Shown here one piece after another: positions 9,824-22,426 of a stretch of 64,000 nt of DNA; the stretch's first letter is position 1; every line of letters begins with the position of its first letter. The notes beneath the pieces were generated by a model that worked only from the letters and a program-made list of their open reading frames with translations, ran no database searches and had not been told where the DNA came from. The position numbers were made by a program, and so were the translations under genes. The stretch is from Cryptococcus deneoformans JEC21 (Eukaryota > Basidiomycota > Tremellomycetes > Tremellales > Cryptococcaceae), in the NCBI RefSeq assembly GCF_000091045.1, contig NC_006694.1, forward strand, positions 196,001 to 260,000, written 5' to 3'.

Positions 9824-11641
9824 ATGTCCGAGGAGGTGATAGAATTACGGAATCTCAATACTCTTACAGAACGCACTACTACGGTACAACGCTTCGAAGA
9901 AAATCGAGAGGACAATGAATCAGTGGGCTCACGCAAGGCGGACGATACACCTTCGGAGCGCTCTTTAGCACAGGAGGACGAAGAGAATCAAGGACATGAA
10001 GAAGCTGTAATCCAGTATGCGCTGCCTCCGGCCGATTGTGGGATTAGAGCATGGCTCTTTTTGGCCGGCGCCACCATGATGGAGCTTTTAATTTGGGCAA
10101 TACCAACTTCTGTTGGTGTACTGCATGTATACTGGACCAATGAGCTCTTCGAGGGGAGGGGAACGGCCACCTTAACCCTTGCGGCTACACTTCACAGTGG
10201 TTTAGTGTACATGAGCACTGCATTACTCGGGCCGTAAGCATATGATGTCGTAAACCCACCGCTAGAGACTCGCTGACAAGACGCCTAGGCTCGTTGTAAG
10301 AGCAACCACTTGGCAAAAGACAATCCAAGTTGTAACGTGGATCATCTCTGCCGCTGGGCTCATTGCCAGTGCCTTTGCTACCCAGGTGAGCTTGTTGCCG
10401 AATATCACTTTACGCCTGCGCATTGCATTGATTCCAACACAGCCATGGCACCTGATTGTCACGTTCGGTATCATCTATCCAGTGTGTGGTGGTAGGTTTC
10501 GCTGCCAGTTTGCATCTGAGACTCTAGCTGATCACAGTTAGCTGCATACCTGCCGTGCGCTACTCTTTTATTTGAATGGTTTGTTAAGGCAAGAGGGACT
10601 GCGATGGGTATCGTCTACGCAGGAATGGGCGTGGGCGGTGCTGTCTGTCCCTTTATCATAGACGGCCTTTTAAAACGCTATAGCTACAAAACCACAATGA
10701 TCTCTATTGGAGTTGGCTTTGGTATCATTGGCCTTATCTCGCTAATCCCCATCCGTCATCGAATTCCCCCAACCAGTCGGTCTCACCATTCCGAGAAGAG
10801 GTGGCATGCCGCCGACTGGTCCTTCATGAAGAGTACCGCTTTGATGGCCGGCTTGGCTACAATCCTTCTCACAAGCCTTGGCAACTTCGTCCCTAGTCTT
10901 TGGTTACCATGTAAGTCACACTTGTCCGGTTATGAAGCAACCGCTCATTATAATCTTTCTAGCTTTCGCCGACGATTTGAGTCTAACGAAACCAAGCGGT
11001 ACCGGACTTGTAGCTATTCTTAACGCCGCTTCTGTCCCCGGTAATGCTATTCTTGGGGTCATGTCCGATCACATATCTTTGCGTGTTGTAATCCTCATCT
11101 CGTGCATCGGCAGCGGATTGGCTTGTGCCTTCCTTTGGGGCTTTGGAACGAATGACGGCATGCTTGTTGCATTCACGATCGTTTTTGGCCTTCTGGGCCC
11201 TAGCTTCTCTGCGTTATGGACCAAGATGAACGCTGTCATATCAAGTAAGTAGTGCTATCGTCAAACCATGTTGCAGATCCCTGACGCATTGCTACCAGAG
11301 GACAATCCTTTCGCCATCACCATCGTTCTTTCGTTGTTCACCTTCATCAGAGGAGTAGGTAATCTGACATCTGGTTAGTACATTAAATCACATTACCGTC
11401 AGAAGTCCATGGGCTAACTATCCATCTGCAGGCCCTATATCAGAAGCCCTTTTGAAATATAACACCTTCAAGGGCGGGGCTGGAGCTTACGGCGTTAGCA
11501 ACTATGTGCGTCTATCTACGATATGCGGTGATCCTGTTACTAAATGGTGTCCATCTTCAGGGTGTACTCTTGTTGTATTCATCTATTACTATCTTGAGCG
11601 GCGGTGTGACAGGTGCGATGTTCAAAGAAAAGTCAACATAG
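9824..11641 (+). CDS. MFS transporter, monocarboxylate-transporter type (478 aa)
   Basis: Eight exons (9824-10233, 10289-10385, 10443-10491, 10542-10910, 10963-11244, 11299-11373, 11432-11505, 11561-11641) sum to 479 codons with stop. An acidic cytosolic N-terminus of about 70 residues precedes a 12-helix major facilitator fold: first helix GIRAWLFLAGATMMELLIW, then a loop and RGTAMGIVYAGMGVGGAV in the fourth/fifth helix, as in fungal MCH/monocarboxylate-like carriers (MFS_1). It should move an organic acid or similar small molecule across the plasma membrane; the substrate is unknown. The transposon-like element ends only 179 bases upstream of the start codon, so its promoter is partly element DNA. 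It stands next to the regulator of the catabolic block and may belong to it. Confidence 0.85.
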
Positions 11642-12764
11642 AGACAGTCGCTGCTTTCAATGCGCCTGGTCACGGCTGAGCTCTTTTTATGTTTTGCCCA
11701 TATTCCCTTCGAGGCCAGCATTGTATCCTTCAATAGCCAAAAATGCGATGTATGTGACATTGTACGTATCGGTAAAACCGCTGAACACTCGAGCTTTTTT
11801 CAGCAAATTCGCGACACAGTTTCACAGCTGCAATACCTAGCAACCTCAAATGATTGTACATACTTATTACCTAATGGCGGTTGGAGAACGAAAATATATC
11901 TCTAACAAATAACCCACGGTTCCACAAGTTCTAATAAACCCATCATTTACCTCAATAAAGGCTCACGGCGCAGATAGTCGCGAACTGGCCCTCCTGCCAT
12001 ATTATGTCTGTAACCTGTATGTCAAGTCGGGCGATATGTTATCTAGCCAGTCGGCGTGATGCTCGTGATACAAAGGATGCTTATAAGTCTAAGTCTAGAG
12101 CATCGCGGCCCCAAGCACGCTAATTAAGTCAGAAGGCCCAAGCTCCAGTTATTCATCAGCCACCTCAAGATTAAGAACTTGCAATTTTGACATCGCCATG
12201 GCCCACAAGGGAGTCCAGTCCACAAGGTGAGTTGGGTCAGATGGATAAAGAATTTCTCATAATAATTATGTTCAAGACTAATGATCATCGCTCTCCACAA
12301 TCTCCGAACATCCACTCTTACGCTAACACATAGTCACTCAATCATGACGTTAAAATCCAGGCTGCTGCCACATCGTGTGCCTTGCCGCGATCTTGTTGTA
12401 TGCGGCGTAACTATCTGGATTTTTCCCATTTATCTAGCTAGACCTTCGTTCTCAAAACGTGAATATACTAAGAATCTTCCTCTTGGTTTTGCTGTAGGTA
12501 TAACAGATAGTGTTCTTGTCGTGTGGGAAGGTATCCAAATTGTGTGCTGATCATGAGTCCATGATCACTGGCGAAATGGTCACAGGTATCCCTAATAGCT
12601 ATGAGTACTACGGACCAGTCATACTGTAATATAGTCGCTTTTATCCCAAAAACCAAAACAAGGCATCCAACAGTGACGCAAGGCCAAGAGTACAAAGAAG
12701 TACAATAGTAAGCAATCTCTTGGGTCACTTAACCCCCGCCCTTCGCAATACAACCACACCTACA
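11642..12764. other. Convergent intergenic stretch, nothing recognised
   Basis: About 1.1 kb between the stop codons of the MFS transporter (+) and the Zn2Cys6 regulator (-). Only short overlapping frames without domain signals; AT-rich. Confidence 0.5.
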
Positions 12765-15705
12765 TCAGATCAACAAGACATATTTCCCCAACTTGTTCAT
12801 TACTTTGTCCCAAGGCTGTTTCCCCTCTCCGTTATCTATTCCCCTCCATTGTTCGTCCATCAACTCGCGCTGTGATGGCAAAAACGAGGCAACAAAGTCA
12901 GCTCTGAAATATAAATGACAGGTTTGATGACTCACAGCAACCTCCAAGTCCTCACAGTAATCGCCTTGGAAAGCATCAAACAATCCTCTAACTTTATCCC
13001 TCTTCTCGGGGAGTGCAAAAACACCCGCAATGAGAAGGGGCCAGATTAACATGACCGACATGCGCATGGCGGAAGCTTCCGATAGGAGCTCGAGGATGTG
13101 ATCGATGCATTTAACGATTCGAGGGGTTGATATCGGTTGTTCAAGGATCTGTAAAAGGTAGCAAACAAAGAGAAAATTAAAGGCAGGAAAAAGTAAAAGG
13201 CGGCATCAAGCGAATGTCAGCCGCTGCACCTCATTTGGTACTGGAGATTGGACTGTGGTAGCCAAGGGGCAAACCAGCTATCAAGACTCACGTCCGCAAG
13301 AATAAAAACGACCGCCATGTACTTGTAGATATAATCGCCGCACTTTTAATTGATCATAAATCAGTTTAGAGACATAATCTAGCAAATAAGCAAAACCTAC
13401 CGTCACCCTGACATGCTGAGGCAAAGCATTTAAACTGTTTCCCCAGATGTCTAGCTCTAGTAGCAAGCAATGAGACTCCCGCTCAAAATGCTGAGCAACA
13501 TCCCACATCTCTTCAATGCCGCCTTGCAGGGTAACACCGAGCCGACGTTTTTGGGAGTCGAGGACGGCAATCTGTAGAATCAGGATAGTCAATTTGCTTA
13601 TTCATGACATCTTTCCTATCAGGGCAGAGAAAAACCTCACCCTAGCGACAAGGTCAACCATAGCTCTCGAGATCCCAAAACTCCTCTCTACCGACTCCCA
13701 TTCCCATCTTGTCTGCGATGTTTCCACGCTGTCAAACCACCATGTATCATAGTTCCCTAGTACTGCTGGCTCTTTGCCGGTGATAAATGATGCTGAGGCA
13801 GAATTTACAGTAAATTATCTACGTGATTTGATGTGAAAATAGCGCTACTCACCAAAGACGTCGTGCGTGGCTAGGTTCTCCAATAGATACCTCCTCGTGA
13901 ACGAGTATCCAGTACCTTGAAGCATCGCTTGGGGTCCACCTTGCTTTCCAATGAGATACAGAGCAAACTCGAGATTATCCCGCCATGTCGGATCAGCGCT
14001 GATCACCTGTGTATGGTTCCGAAAGTCAGTGATCTTTTAGTTGATATATTCAAAAAGCTTGTGGCTGGGTTCGGGCTCACATCTCTGATGCACAATAGGG
14101 TGCAAGCTGCCAGGATGCTGTCGACTATTGGATAGACACAATGAACGTTAGCCTCTCTTCACAAAATCCAATCATGTTCACTCACTCTGATCTGGCCCGT
14201 TCTGTGCCCGTGCAGCTAGAGTTATGTTCGACAGCGCCGCCTTCTTAAACTTGCTTCCCATCTCTTTCAATTTCTTTCTTTGGGTTTCCCAGTTCCGACC
14301 CAATTCATTCTTCCCGACCGCATCTTTGGTCTCGTGCGTGAAATGGGCCACTCCGACACTAAGCATGCTCATTCGGATCGCAGCTGACGCTGCCGAGTTG
14401 GTATCAAGTAGTTTTAAAGGTGTACATACCGCGAGCAAAGGGTTCGGGCCGATGTTGCCCATTGTGATGAGGATACGCGAGGCAGTGTTGAAGTAATGAT
14501 GGAAGAGGGTCCGTGCAGTGGGGGAAGGGAAAGCATTGGAAAGGACGTCGATGCTTCCTGCAGTGAGGGTGTTGTTGGACAAGTTACGATGGCGATGTGA
14601 AGGGCCAAACTCAAACAATGCTTCATCATGTGCGAATGCTCTGATTGACGATTAACATCATTTTGTGATTTGGAAAATCAAAGAGAACATCATTGGCTCA
14701 AACTCACTGTAAGAAGCTGTCCACCATTTGTAATCTCGGATGAATCGCGTAAGGAGGGACAGATGGCGTTCTTGTCCCGTCGCTTTGCCCTAAGAGCTCT
14801 GACCCGCCTACTTTAATCTTTCGTCGATTAAGCAGTAAAGATTTGGAAAAGTTTCCGAACTGAGGTAAGGGTGCGTGCTTTGAGGAAGAGGCCGAGGCTG
14901 AAGCAACGGCGTTGAGAGGCAAGACGGTATTATTGCTCGTCGAATTGGAGATAGAAGTGGGGTTATTTGGAGATGTCGAAGCCTGGGCATTGGAAAGCGA
15001 AGGCGGACTGACAAAGGGGATGAACTCGTTTAGGAAGCTAAAGTCAGTGGTGGACTGTGAAGAGAGTCTATTAGCACGCATAGCTCACGTTCCAAAAAGG
15101 TCTTCGCAGCTTACAAAATTCAGTGGATCTCCAGGCGATATCCCCATCCTGCTGGTTCCATCTCCCAGGAAATCGCTAGGTGACAGTGACGTCCCGTTCA
15201 GAGGCGAGGGATCCGTTTGCCCCTTTTGTACTGTCGTTCTTTCCATCGCCCATCCTTCATTTCCAGCCCCCCTCACCATTGTTCCTCCTCCAATTTCCAT
15301 CCATTCGTGACCTTGTACATCATGTCTCTGACCTCGGCTTGTTGCTTGTCCATCGTCATCTCTACCACCAACACTCTCGCTCAGCCTTGCTCTCTTCTCA
15401 CCTCCAGCCCCGCTTTCACTAGCATGGGAACTATCCCCACTTCTTCCTCTTCCATTCTTTCGTTTCCGTCCAGCCTCTCCTGGAGGAGGATACTCGCATT
15501 CCCTTTGCGCAGCTACACATCGAAGGCACGCGGGTAAAGTCTCGTCGCACTTGACTTTCCGAGATCGACACGCCAGGCAGCCAGCAGTGGAACGGGTGTA
15601 TTTAACTCTTTTGGATGAGGACTTCGACTGGGGCTATTAAAGAACAGAGGGGACGGAGTTAGTGCGAACAATATGCCAAATGAAGAGATTCACAGCTTGT
15701 TCCAT
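12765..15705 (-). CDS. Zn2Cys6 transcription factor with UGA3/ARG81-type fungal regulatory domain
   Basis: About eleven exons on the minus strand. The short first exon (start 15705, MEQA) joins a basic leader and a classical binuclear zinc cluster GCLACRSRKVKCDE... with spacing C-x2-C-x6-C-x6-C-x2-C-x6-C. A Ser/Gly-rich linker follows, then a region of the Fungal_trans_2 type from about 14.6 kb, with FHHYFNTASRILITMGN, AAIRMSMLSVGVAHFTHET, AACTLLCIRD and a C-terminal LIWPLLIAGVFALP. Yeast members of this family include UGA3, the activator of GABA catabolism, and ARG81. Its position beside the aminotransferase/semialdehyde dehydrogenase block makes it the natural candidate local regulator (inference). 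Near the 3' end a 32-base GTGAGT...CAG segment looks like an intron but the frame only stays open if it is kept. Confidence 0.85.
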
Positions 15706-16751
15706 GATTGTTTTGGCCCTGTTGGCATCAACAATACGCCCTGACGCGTGTATTTAGCGGGTGGCTCACTAAGTAAGAAGCACACTCACTAGCTTGTCTT
15801 GAGATTTCCGCATAGTCGAGATGAAGTGACATGGTATAGATAATGAGAATACGGAAGAGGTAGATGGATTGAACAACAAGATGGACCGGTGAACCAAGAA
15901 CCAATCGTATTTGACGGCGCTTTATTAACGAACGGTCTCTTCTCCGACAGATCTGCTGATAACGATTGATGGCGACGGATCATGTTGACAGCAAACATTT
16001 TCTGAACACCGTCTGTCATTCTACTTTTTTCGAGATACATGGCAGCGGTAGATACATGGTTCCGCAGAATGTTGTCTCTTTATGGTACTAATGAAAAAAT
16101 AAGCTGTTGGCTTTAAATAAATCTCCTCTTCCCGCTGCAACTGCTGCTGCTGCTTCATCTTCTGGACTCCGAATCACTTTCATTTTTTTGCCATGTGTCT
16201 TGGAAGCATTTATAGTCAGTTTCTGACCACTCAGTGAATAGGTTCGACAACGGAAGATGATCAGACAAAAGAGGACATAAGCGTGTTTTTCTTTTTTTTC
16301 AATTTTAAAAAATCGTTAAATAATGGATGGATACGACAACGCCGTCCTTAGTGATCTGTTTTACAAGTGCTTTGGGGGAAAGTTCGTTCTTCTTGAAGGG
16401 GATTTTATAATTTTTGTATTGTAAACAGAACATTCTGTAAGTCAGAAACTAACGATCATCTTCTGCGGCACAGTTGGTAACGGCATATTGATCTTTGTTT
16501 GCAAGCACCGAACAAGCTGCTGCAAGTTTGGTCGTAATTTCTAGCTGTAATGACATGAATGATGAAACGTACACTCTGCATCATGTTGACCCTCTACATA
16601 AACATAAATCATAATAACCTAATATGGAGAAAAGTACAATCCACTAAAGTAACCAATCTACAATATGACCTCACGAATTGAAAAATTCAACCAATTTAGA
16701 GAGAACTAATACCCCTAACCCGATTTCAAAAACTTTATTGCTTACACCCTC
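15706..16751. other. Intergenic stretch, nothing recognised
   Basis: Contains the promoter of the Zn2Cys6 gene and the 3' flank of the UNC93-like gene. Poly-T/AT-rich segments near 16.3-16.7 kb; no supportable coding frame. Confidence 0.45.
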
Positions 16752-18547
16752 TTATTTTCGAAGCTCGGCATCCTTCTTGAGCTCATCATCAATCTCTTCC
16801 GCAACGGAGCCTGTTCCCTCTTCTTGGCCGTAAGGGATTGGTCGGTTGACATCATCGGCCCTGTAGTGAGGAACTTGCTGGATAATGACATATGTAGACG
16901 GAATACAGAGGACAGCGAGCCCAAAGTTGATACCCAAAGGGATGAAACGGGTTTTGGCGTTGGAGTTGATACCATATGAGACAGCTTGTCCAACGGCTTC
17001 AACGCATCGGAAGATACCACCGTTACGGGCGTTTCCACCAACGTCGGTTGTGAAACAGGAGATGAGCCAGTAGATGTACTAATGAGGAGCAGCGTGTCAG
17101 CATTTATCATAATACAGTTGTTATCATGAGCAAGGTACTCACAGTTTGACAGAGGTAACCGCAGACCTGCATGATGTAGAAAGGAACGTAGGCGTTGGCC
17201 CATCCGGCGGAGTTCCAATCGTACTTGGGACTGGTGTTGAGGAACTTGGCCTGATTGGCACAGAGCCAGCCGAAAGACGCCAAAGAGGGAATCATGAAAA
17301 TAGCAAAACCAATTTGCGCCCTGCGACGTTGTGTCCAATGCTTGTTATCAAGGAAGAATTTACCGTAGATACCAGTGAAAACAATGATACCGGTAGGGAC
17401 AATGAAAGATGACAACGCTCGAGCACGGACGGAGAAGTAGTTTGTTAGGTATGTGGAGAGCACACCGCCGTAAAAGTAGGAGTAGAAACCGATGGGCATG
17501 AGGAGGAGCATTCGAGGGGAAATGATGGCCCTGTAAAGGTCGAGGAACTCGTACTTCCAAGGCTTCTTTGCAGCCAAGACGATGGGGACACCATCAGATC
17601 GTCGAACCTTGTGAGGAGGGGAGATAAGGAATGAGATGGGAAAGCCAATGGCCTCAATAGCGACGAAAATGAGATAGGTAGATGTGGCGATGGCACCAGC
17701 AGCGGCTGTCTTGGCATTCCGGGCGAGGGAGATACTTCCGCCGACGAGTTGACCAAGGTTACGAGAACCGACCCAGATGGCAAGATATCTGAGAATGGAC
17801 GTTAATATAAAATGAGAGAGTGCATTTAGGGGAAAGTGCACTCACTTGCCTCGTCGGCCTTCTTCAGGATATGATAAAATGATGGCAGCCTCAGCAACAT
17901 ACCAAAAACCGAAACCGGCACCGTAGAGAAAACGACCGAAAATGAGATACCACTGGACACCGTATTTGCTGTTCACGTAGTAAGCTGTAGAAGAATCTTC
18001 GTCAGTATATGCCGGAGTATATTAGTGTCAGGTGGTTAAAGCTTACCGGAACCATTAATAGCGAATGTGGCGGCACCGGCGATGAGCATGCCTTTGATGC
18101 CCATACGAGATGCAAGAGGACCACCGAGAAGGGAGATTACAGCGACAGCACAGTATGAAGCACATGTGGCGGCATCTATATAAAGATGTATTAGGTGAGT
18201 CTGCTGGCCTGCGTTCGGCTGTCCGATCGGCACGAAAAGGCATGACTACTTACTAACTGTGTAAGGAGTAGCTTGACCACCACCACCAAGACCGCTGATC
18301 GCATCAGCCATAGCAGGGCCTACTGGTTATCAGCCAATGTCCAAAATTGTCACCATGGTGCGATGTCCTTACCACAGAAGGCGAGGGCTGAAACAACGCA
18401 GATCTGGAAAAGAGAACTTCGGTAAATGGCCATCCACTTCGACTGTGGTTTAGGTGGTGGCGGGACCACTTCAACCTCCATAATACTAGTTTCGAGCGCT
18501 GGCATCTGCACAACCAGCTCTTCCGACTTTCGGTCTGGCGAAGACAT
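16752..18547 (-). CDS. UNC93-like major facilitator family membrane protein
   Basis: Minus-strand gene starting MSSPDRKSEELV with a ~45-residue cytosolic leader, then a first helix (SSLFQICVVSALAFCG) followed by ISGLGGGGQATPY, the glycine-rich loop characteristic of fungal UNC-93/DUF895-type MFS proteins. Later exons give LLGGPLASRMGIKG, WYLIFGRFLYGAGFGFWYVAEAA, VGSRNLGQLVGGSI and a long loop before helix 7; the C-terminal tail is acidic (EEIDDELKKDAELRK). About six exons, introns 45-70 bases. The substrate of fungal UNC93-like proteins is not established. It is divergent from the FAD oxidoreductase gene with a shared ~700-base promoter, suggesting it could carry a substrate or product of that enzyme. 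Confidence 0.8.
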
Positions 18548-19243
18548 ATTTGAGTGGTTCTTGTCTTTTCTGGCGGTGTTTGAGTGAACCTTGGATTCGA
18601 CCTGTGTTCTTAATAAGAAGTGACCTTTTAATCTGCTTCATATATCATTTCATTTGTTTACCCGAAGAGGTCTAAACCCGTTATCGCACCAGAAATACTG
18701 CGTTATGATCATGTGAGATATGAGATAAAGGTGTTCTCCGCCGGAACAATAACACGAAACAGGTTCAGCCGTCGTCTGTTCGACCATAGTCGATGGGAGA
18801 AAAGCAGAGAAAGTGTAAGCGTCGCTTGCAAGTCGACCCTGACCACTGACGGGCGTTTGGGTGCGGAGGTACTCTAGATCTCGAGATAACAGATAGCTTA
18901 CCCGATTGGTCCTTCGGGATTACTATTATTAAACGCCGGCTCGGCATTTTCCTTGTTTGTGGGATCAGCTGACGCGCACCTCCACCACTGCCAGCACAGG
19001 TCAGGCGATATGATAAGCTTCTTCAGTGGAAGGAATTTCACGCGAACGTACGCATGTTGTCCGGGTTGATCATCGACTCTTCATCGTCCGACGCTCTTTC
19101 CGAAGGTCGGCCCGAACGTCTGAAGGAGCCGACGGTTGAGAACAGTCAAAACAGAAAGCAATCGACTATCCTGTTTAACATTCCTCATCTTACCTCCTGA
19201 CTTTGTCGAGCCTGAACCTGATCACTCTCCCATACGCATCACA
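18548..19243. promoter_or_regulatory. Shared divergent promoter: UNC93-like / FAD oxidoreductase
   Basis: About 700 bases between two start codons on opposite strands, no coding frame supported. Contains inverted CCG/CGG pairs typical of zinc-cluster binding sites: CCG-GCT-CGG at 18936-18944 and CCG-A-CGG at 19129-19135, the latter 109 bases before the oxidoreductase start. Similar elements occur in the other two divergent promoters of the block. Confidence 0.5.
19129..19135. promoter_or_regulatory. CCG-A-CGG inverted pair, candidate zinc-cluster site
   Basis: CCGACGG 109 bases before the FAD oxidoreductase start; same core as the palindrome at 26984-26998. Confidence 0.35.
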
Positions 19244-21027
19244 ATGACCGTATCTCCCACCTATCCCAACCAAGAAGATCGTCTACTCCCTGTCCAGAAC
19301 CGTACAGAGTCGTTCTGGCTTTCTGAACGCGACCCACTTCTGCAGAATGCCCACACTACACCTGAGCTCCCAAGGTCTGCCGACGTTGTCATCGTTGGAA
19401 GTGGCCTCACTGGAGCCATGATGAGCTATCATGTGTACGAAAATGCCCGAAAAGCTGGGAGGGACATCAAGATCGTTATGCTTGAGGCAGACGAATTTTG
19501 TGGTGGGGCTACAGCGAGGAACGGTGAGTCGTGATTAGTCTTTTTATGACAGCAGATTATAGCTGATAGCTTGTTACTTGTAGGCGGTCACTGTAAGCCT
19601 ATGACTATTTTCGGCTACCGCGCAGAGGCAGCAAAACATGGACCGAAAATCGCAAACCAGCTTCTCACATTTGAAGCCGCTGCTCTTCAACAGTACGCTG
19701 CGATCGTCAAGAAGGAAGATATTGATTGTGACATGCACGTCACCAGAGCTTTTGACGTTTGCTTCAGGAAGGAAGACGCTGAGGCAGGCAAGAAGGATTA
19801 CGAGGCGAGAAAGGCTGCTTGGGGTGAGGATATGGCCAAACACGACTTGAGAGTGGTAGAAGATCCTAAAGAACTTGAGGCGCTTACAGGTGTGCGAGGA
19901 GGGTATTGGGGCGCGAGCTACCCTGCCGGTCACCTCTGGCCTTACAAACTTGCTTCTGCTTGTAAGCCATATCCTCCTTGCCTGTGCGTAAAAATGGAGC
20001 CTGACAAAAGATACAGTAACACACATTGGCCTAAGCCGTGGTCTCAACTTTCAAACCCATACGCCCGCTCTATCTCTTGAACGATCCCCCTCCCAACCCA
20101 GTCAATGGGTGGTCACCACCCCCCGCGGATCTATCACGACCACTTCTGTCGTGGTAGCCACCAACGCCTATACTTCTGGCTTCCTTCCCGAATTCAAATC
20201 TCTCATCTTCCCTGTCCGTGGTACCGCATGCTCCATTACCCCCGCTCCTTCCCACTCCCACGGGTCTATTCCGGGACCTATCAAATACACCTTTGGCTTC
20301 CGACATGGCCCTGGGGAGGTAGACTATATGATCCCCCGACAGGGTAGGGGTAGGATTCCTGGTAGCGGAGATAGGAGTCTCATTCTTGGCGGAGCCAAGG
20401 GTTGCTTCTTGAGCAATATAGATCAGTGGTATGATAATAAGAACGATAATGAGCACATGCCTGGAGCTCAAAAGTACTTTGAAGGCTTTATGAAAAAGTA
20501 CTTTGTGGGTTGGAATGGTAATAAGCACGGTAACGTTGATAGAGTCTGGTCTGGAAGTGAGTACATCAATTGTAAACCACCATGGTCCTCAGCTGACGAA
20601 GTGTCCCTTAGTCTTGGGCTACTCAAGCGATCTTCTTCCCTATGTCGGTGAAGTCCCTAACAAGCCAGGAGTCTTTATTTGTGCCGGGTTCACAGGACAT
20701 GGTGAGCCTTGATCATAGCAACTCGTAGCGAATTTACAGCTGCTGATGAGCCTCTGTTTCTTAGGTATGCCTCGTATACCTGGTTGCACCGCCGCTCTCT
20801 CCTCTCTGGCTTTCTCTTACCTTTCGAACGGCACCACGACACCTGACGCTAACAAGGCCTTCCAAGATGCTCTTCCCCAACCATATTGGTTGACCAAGGA
20901 AAGATTTGAGTCCAAGATAAACTTGATTAAGGCAGCTATGGGTCAAAGGGATAAGGCAAAATTGGATACCACCAATCAGGCCGACGAAGCGATTCTGGCG
21001 GCGAAGATGGGGGACGCAAAGTTGTAA
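19244..21027 (+). CDS. FAD-dependent oxidoreductase, DAO family (516 aa)
   Basis: Five exons (19244-19523, 19584-19961, 20017-20556, 20612-20701, 20765-21027) give 517 codons. After a leader with FWLSERDPLL comes the dinucleotide-binding motif DVVIVGSGLTGAMMSYH (GxGxxG) near residue 48, then GGATARNGGHCKP, and near the C-terminus CAGFTGHGMPRIPG, which contacts FAD in this family. This is the fungal DAO/glycine-oxidase-like fold, which includes bacterial gamma-glutamylputrescine oxidase (PuuB). It should oxidise an amine or amino acid with FAD, releasing aldehyde or keto acid, ammonia and H2O2. Substrate unknown; the neighbouring aminotransferase and semialdehyde dehydrogenase suggest a polyamine or omega-amino acid route (inference). 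No signal peptide or obvious peroxisomal tripeptide (ends AKMGDAKL). Confidence 0.85.
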
Positions 21028-21513
21028 AGAATTTAGTACTAGAGATAATACAGTTATATGCGTAGACTCTTCTCAGGCACTTTCGTTTAGTTGTAAGATT
21101 GTAGGTTCTTTCCAGTTATCATGTAAACCTTCCTCGTCGTGAGATGTAGCTGTTAGATGGAAAAGCGAACTGGTTGGGAATATAACTTGAGCTAAGCTGA
21201 TGTTGCACAATATTTATTAAAAGATTCCAAATGTCAACCTGAAAAAGTCAGTGTAAGGTCCACACCGAAGGTCTCCATACTCCCAAGGGTCTCTAAAGAT
21301 GATGAGCATGTCAAGTAGTGGTTAGGCCGACCAAAAGAGAGTATGTACAAAGAACAAGATATCATAATGTAATTATGGCATGTGAGCTTTAATATCACCC
21401 ATGTTGTATTCAGCATAGATGTACCAGTATCTAAGCCCATGCATATGCCAAAAGGAAATATTATCGGAACCAACATTAAGCACTGTTGTTATCAATTTAC
21501 AACTATTTTAATT
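21028..21513. other. Convergent 3' intergenic stretch
   Basis: Between the stops of the FAD oxidoreductase (+) and the HAD gene (-). AT-rich, no supported frame. Confidence 0.5.
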
Positions 21514-22426
21514 CTACTTCTTACCCCACTTCTCAACGATACCCTTGCCTAAGGAGACAAGATCAGGGGCAACCAAATCAGACTTGCCGAAAATAACCTC
21601 GCATTCATCGTACTCGTAAGTAGTGGTGTAGGCAGTGAGGAAACCAGCAGCCTTGGCAGCAGCACAGTCCCAAGCATGAGAAGCTATTGTAACTTAGTCA
21701 GCTTTGCACGCATCGATTCGAAGCAAGAAAAAGAATATTTACCAGCAAAGACAGAAACTTCTCCCGGTTGATCGGAGCCAGCCTTTTCCCGAGCAAACTT
21801 GTAAACAGCAGCCTCAGGCTTACCAGCCTTGACCATGTCTGCTGAGAGAATGTGGTCAAGGGGCATCTCGACACCAGCATTGTCAAAGTAGCCCTTGACT
21901 CGATCGACATTGGCATCGGAACAACACCAGACCTCAAAACCCCCATCCCTCAGAGTTTGCATCATCTCTGCCAATCCCGGTCTGGCCTTGAGCTTCTTAT
22001 ATTCGTTCATGATGTAGTCAACGTCGTCGGCCGTGAAAAAGTCGTCAAGAGCTTCAACGGGGACACCGGCTTGAAAGAGAACTCGTGTGAGAGTGTTGGA
22101 AAGGATGGCGAAGAAAGCCTTGTATTGTTTGATCTGGGAGAGGTATGAATAGTCACGCTCAGTGGAGCAGACCCAGGAGTAGAAAAGGAGCTTGGAGGGA
22201 ATGCCATATTTGGCTAGTTTGGGACCGAGACGAGCCTGGAGAGCTTCGGCACCGTTATCGTAAGAGACTGAAGGGGACGATCATCAGCCTAGAACAGATA
22301 GAGGATGGAGGCTTCCAAAACATACAACATGTTCCCACAACGTCGACTGTGGATAAAAAGAAAATCGTCAGCCGGTGCTCAAGCTCAGCTGAGGTCTCGT
22401 AACCACTCACAAACAACAGAAGGCAT
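21514..22426 (-). CDS. HAD-superfamily hydrolase, haloacid dehalogenase type II-like (243 aa)
   Basis: Four exons (22426-22411, 22346-22326, 22267-21743, 21683-21514) give 244 codons. The first two exons are only 16 and 21 bases and together encode the nucleophile motif FDVVGTCFSYD (DxxGT). Downstream are CSDANVDRV (motif II Ser), the motif III lysine in ADMVKAGKPEAAVY, and FAASHAWDCAAAKAAG with the motif IV region. This is the order of L-2-haloacid dehalogenase-like (type II) HAD enzymes. In fungi such proteins are often annotated as 2-haloacid dehalogenases, but the real substrate may be another C-X or phosphate bond. It shares a divergent promoter with the class III aminotransferase. Confidence 0.85.

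Noticed and set aside
12900..12960. Intron-like 32-base segment (GTGAGT...TTTCAG) near the 3' end of the UGA3-like gene
   Set aside because: Removing it brings an immediate TGA; keeping it leaves the frame open to the natural stop, and 32 bases is too short for introns in this window.
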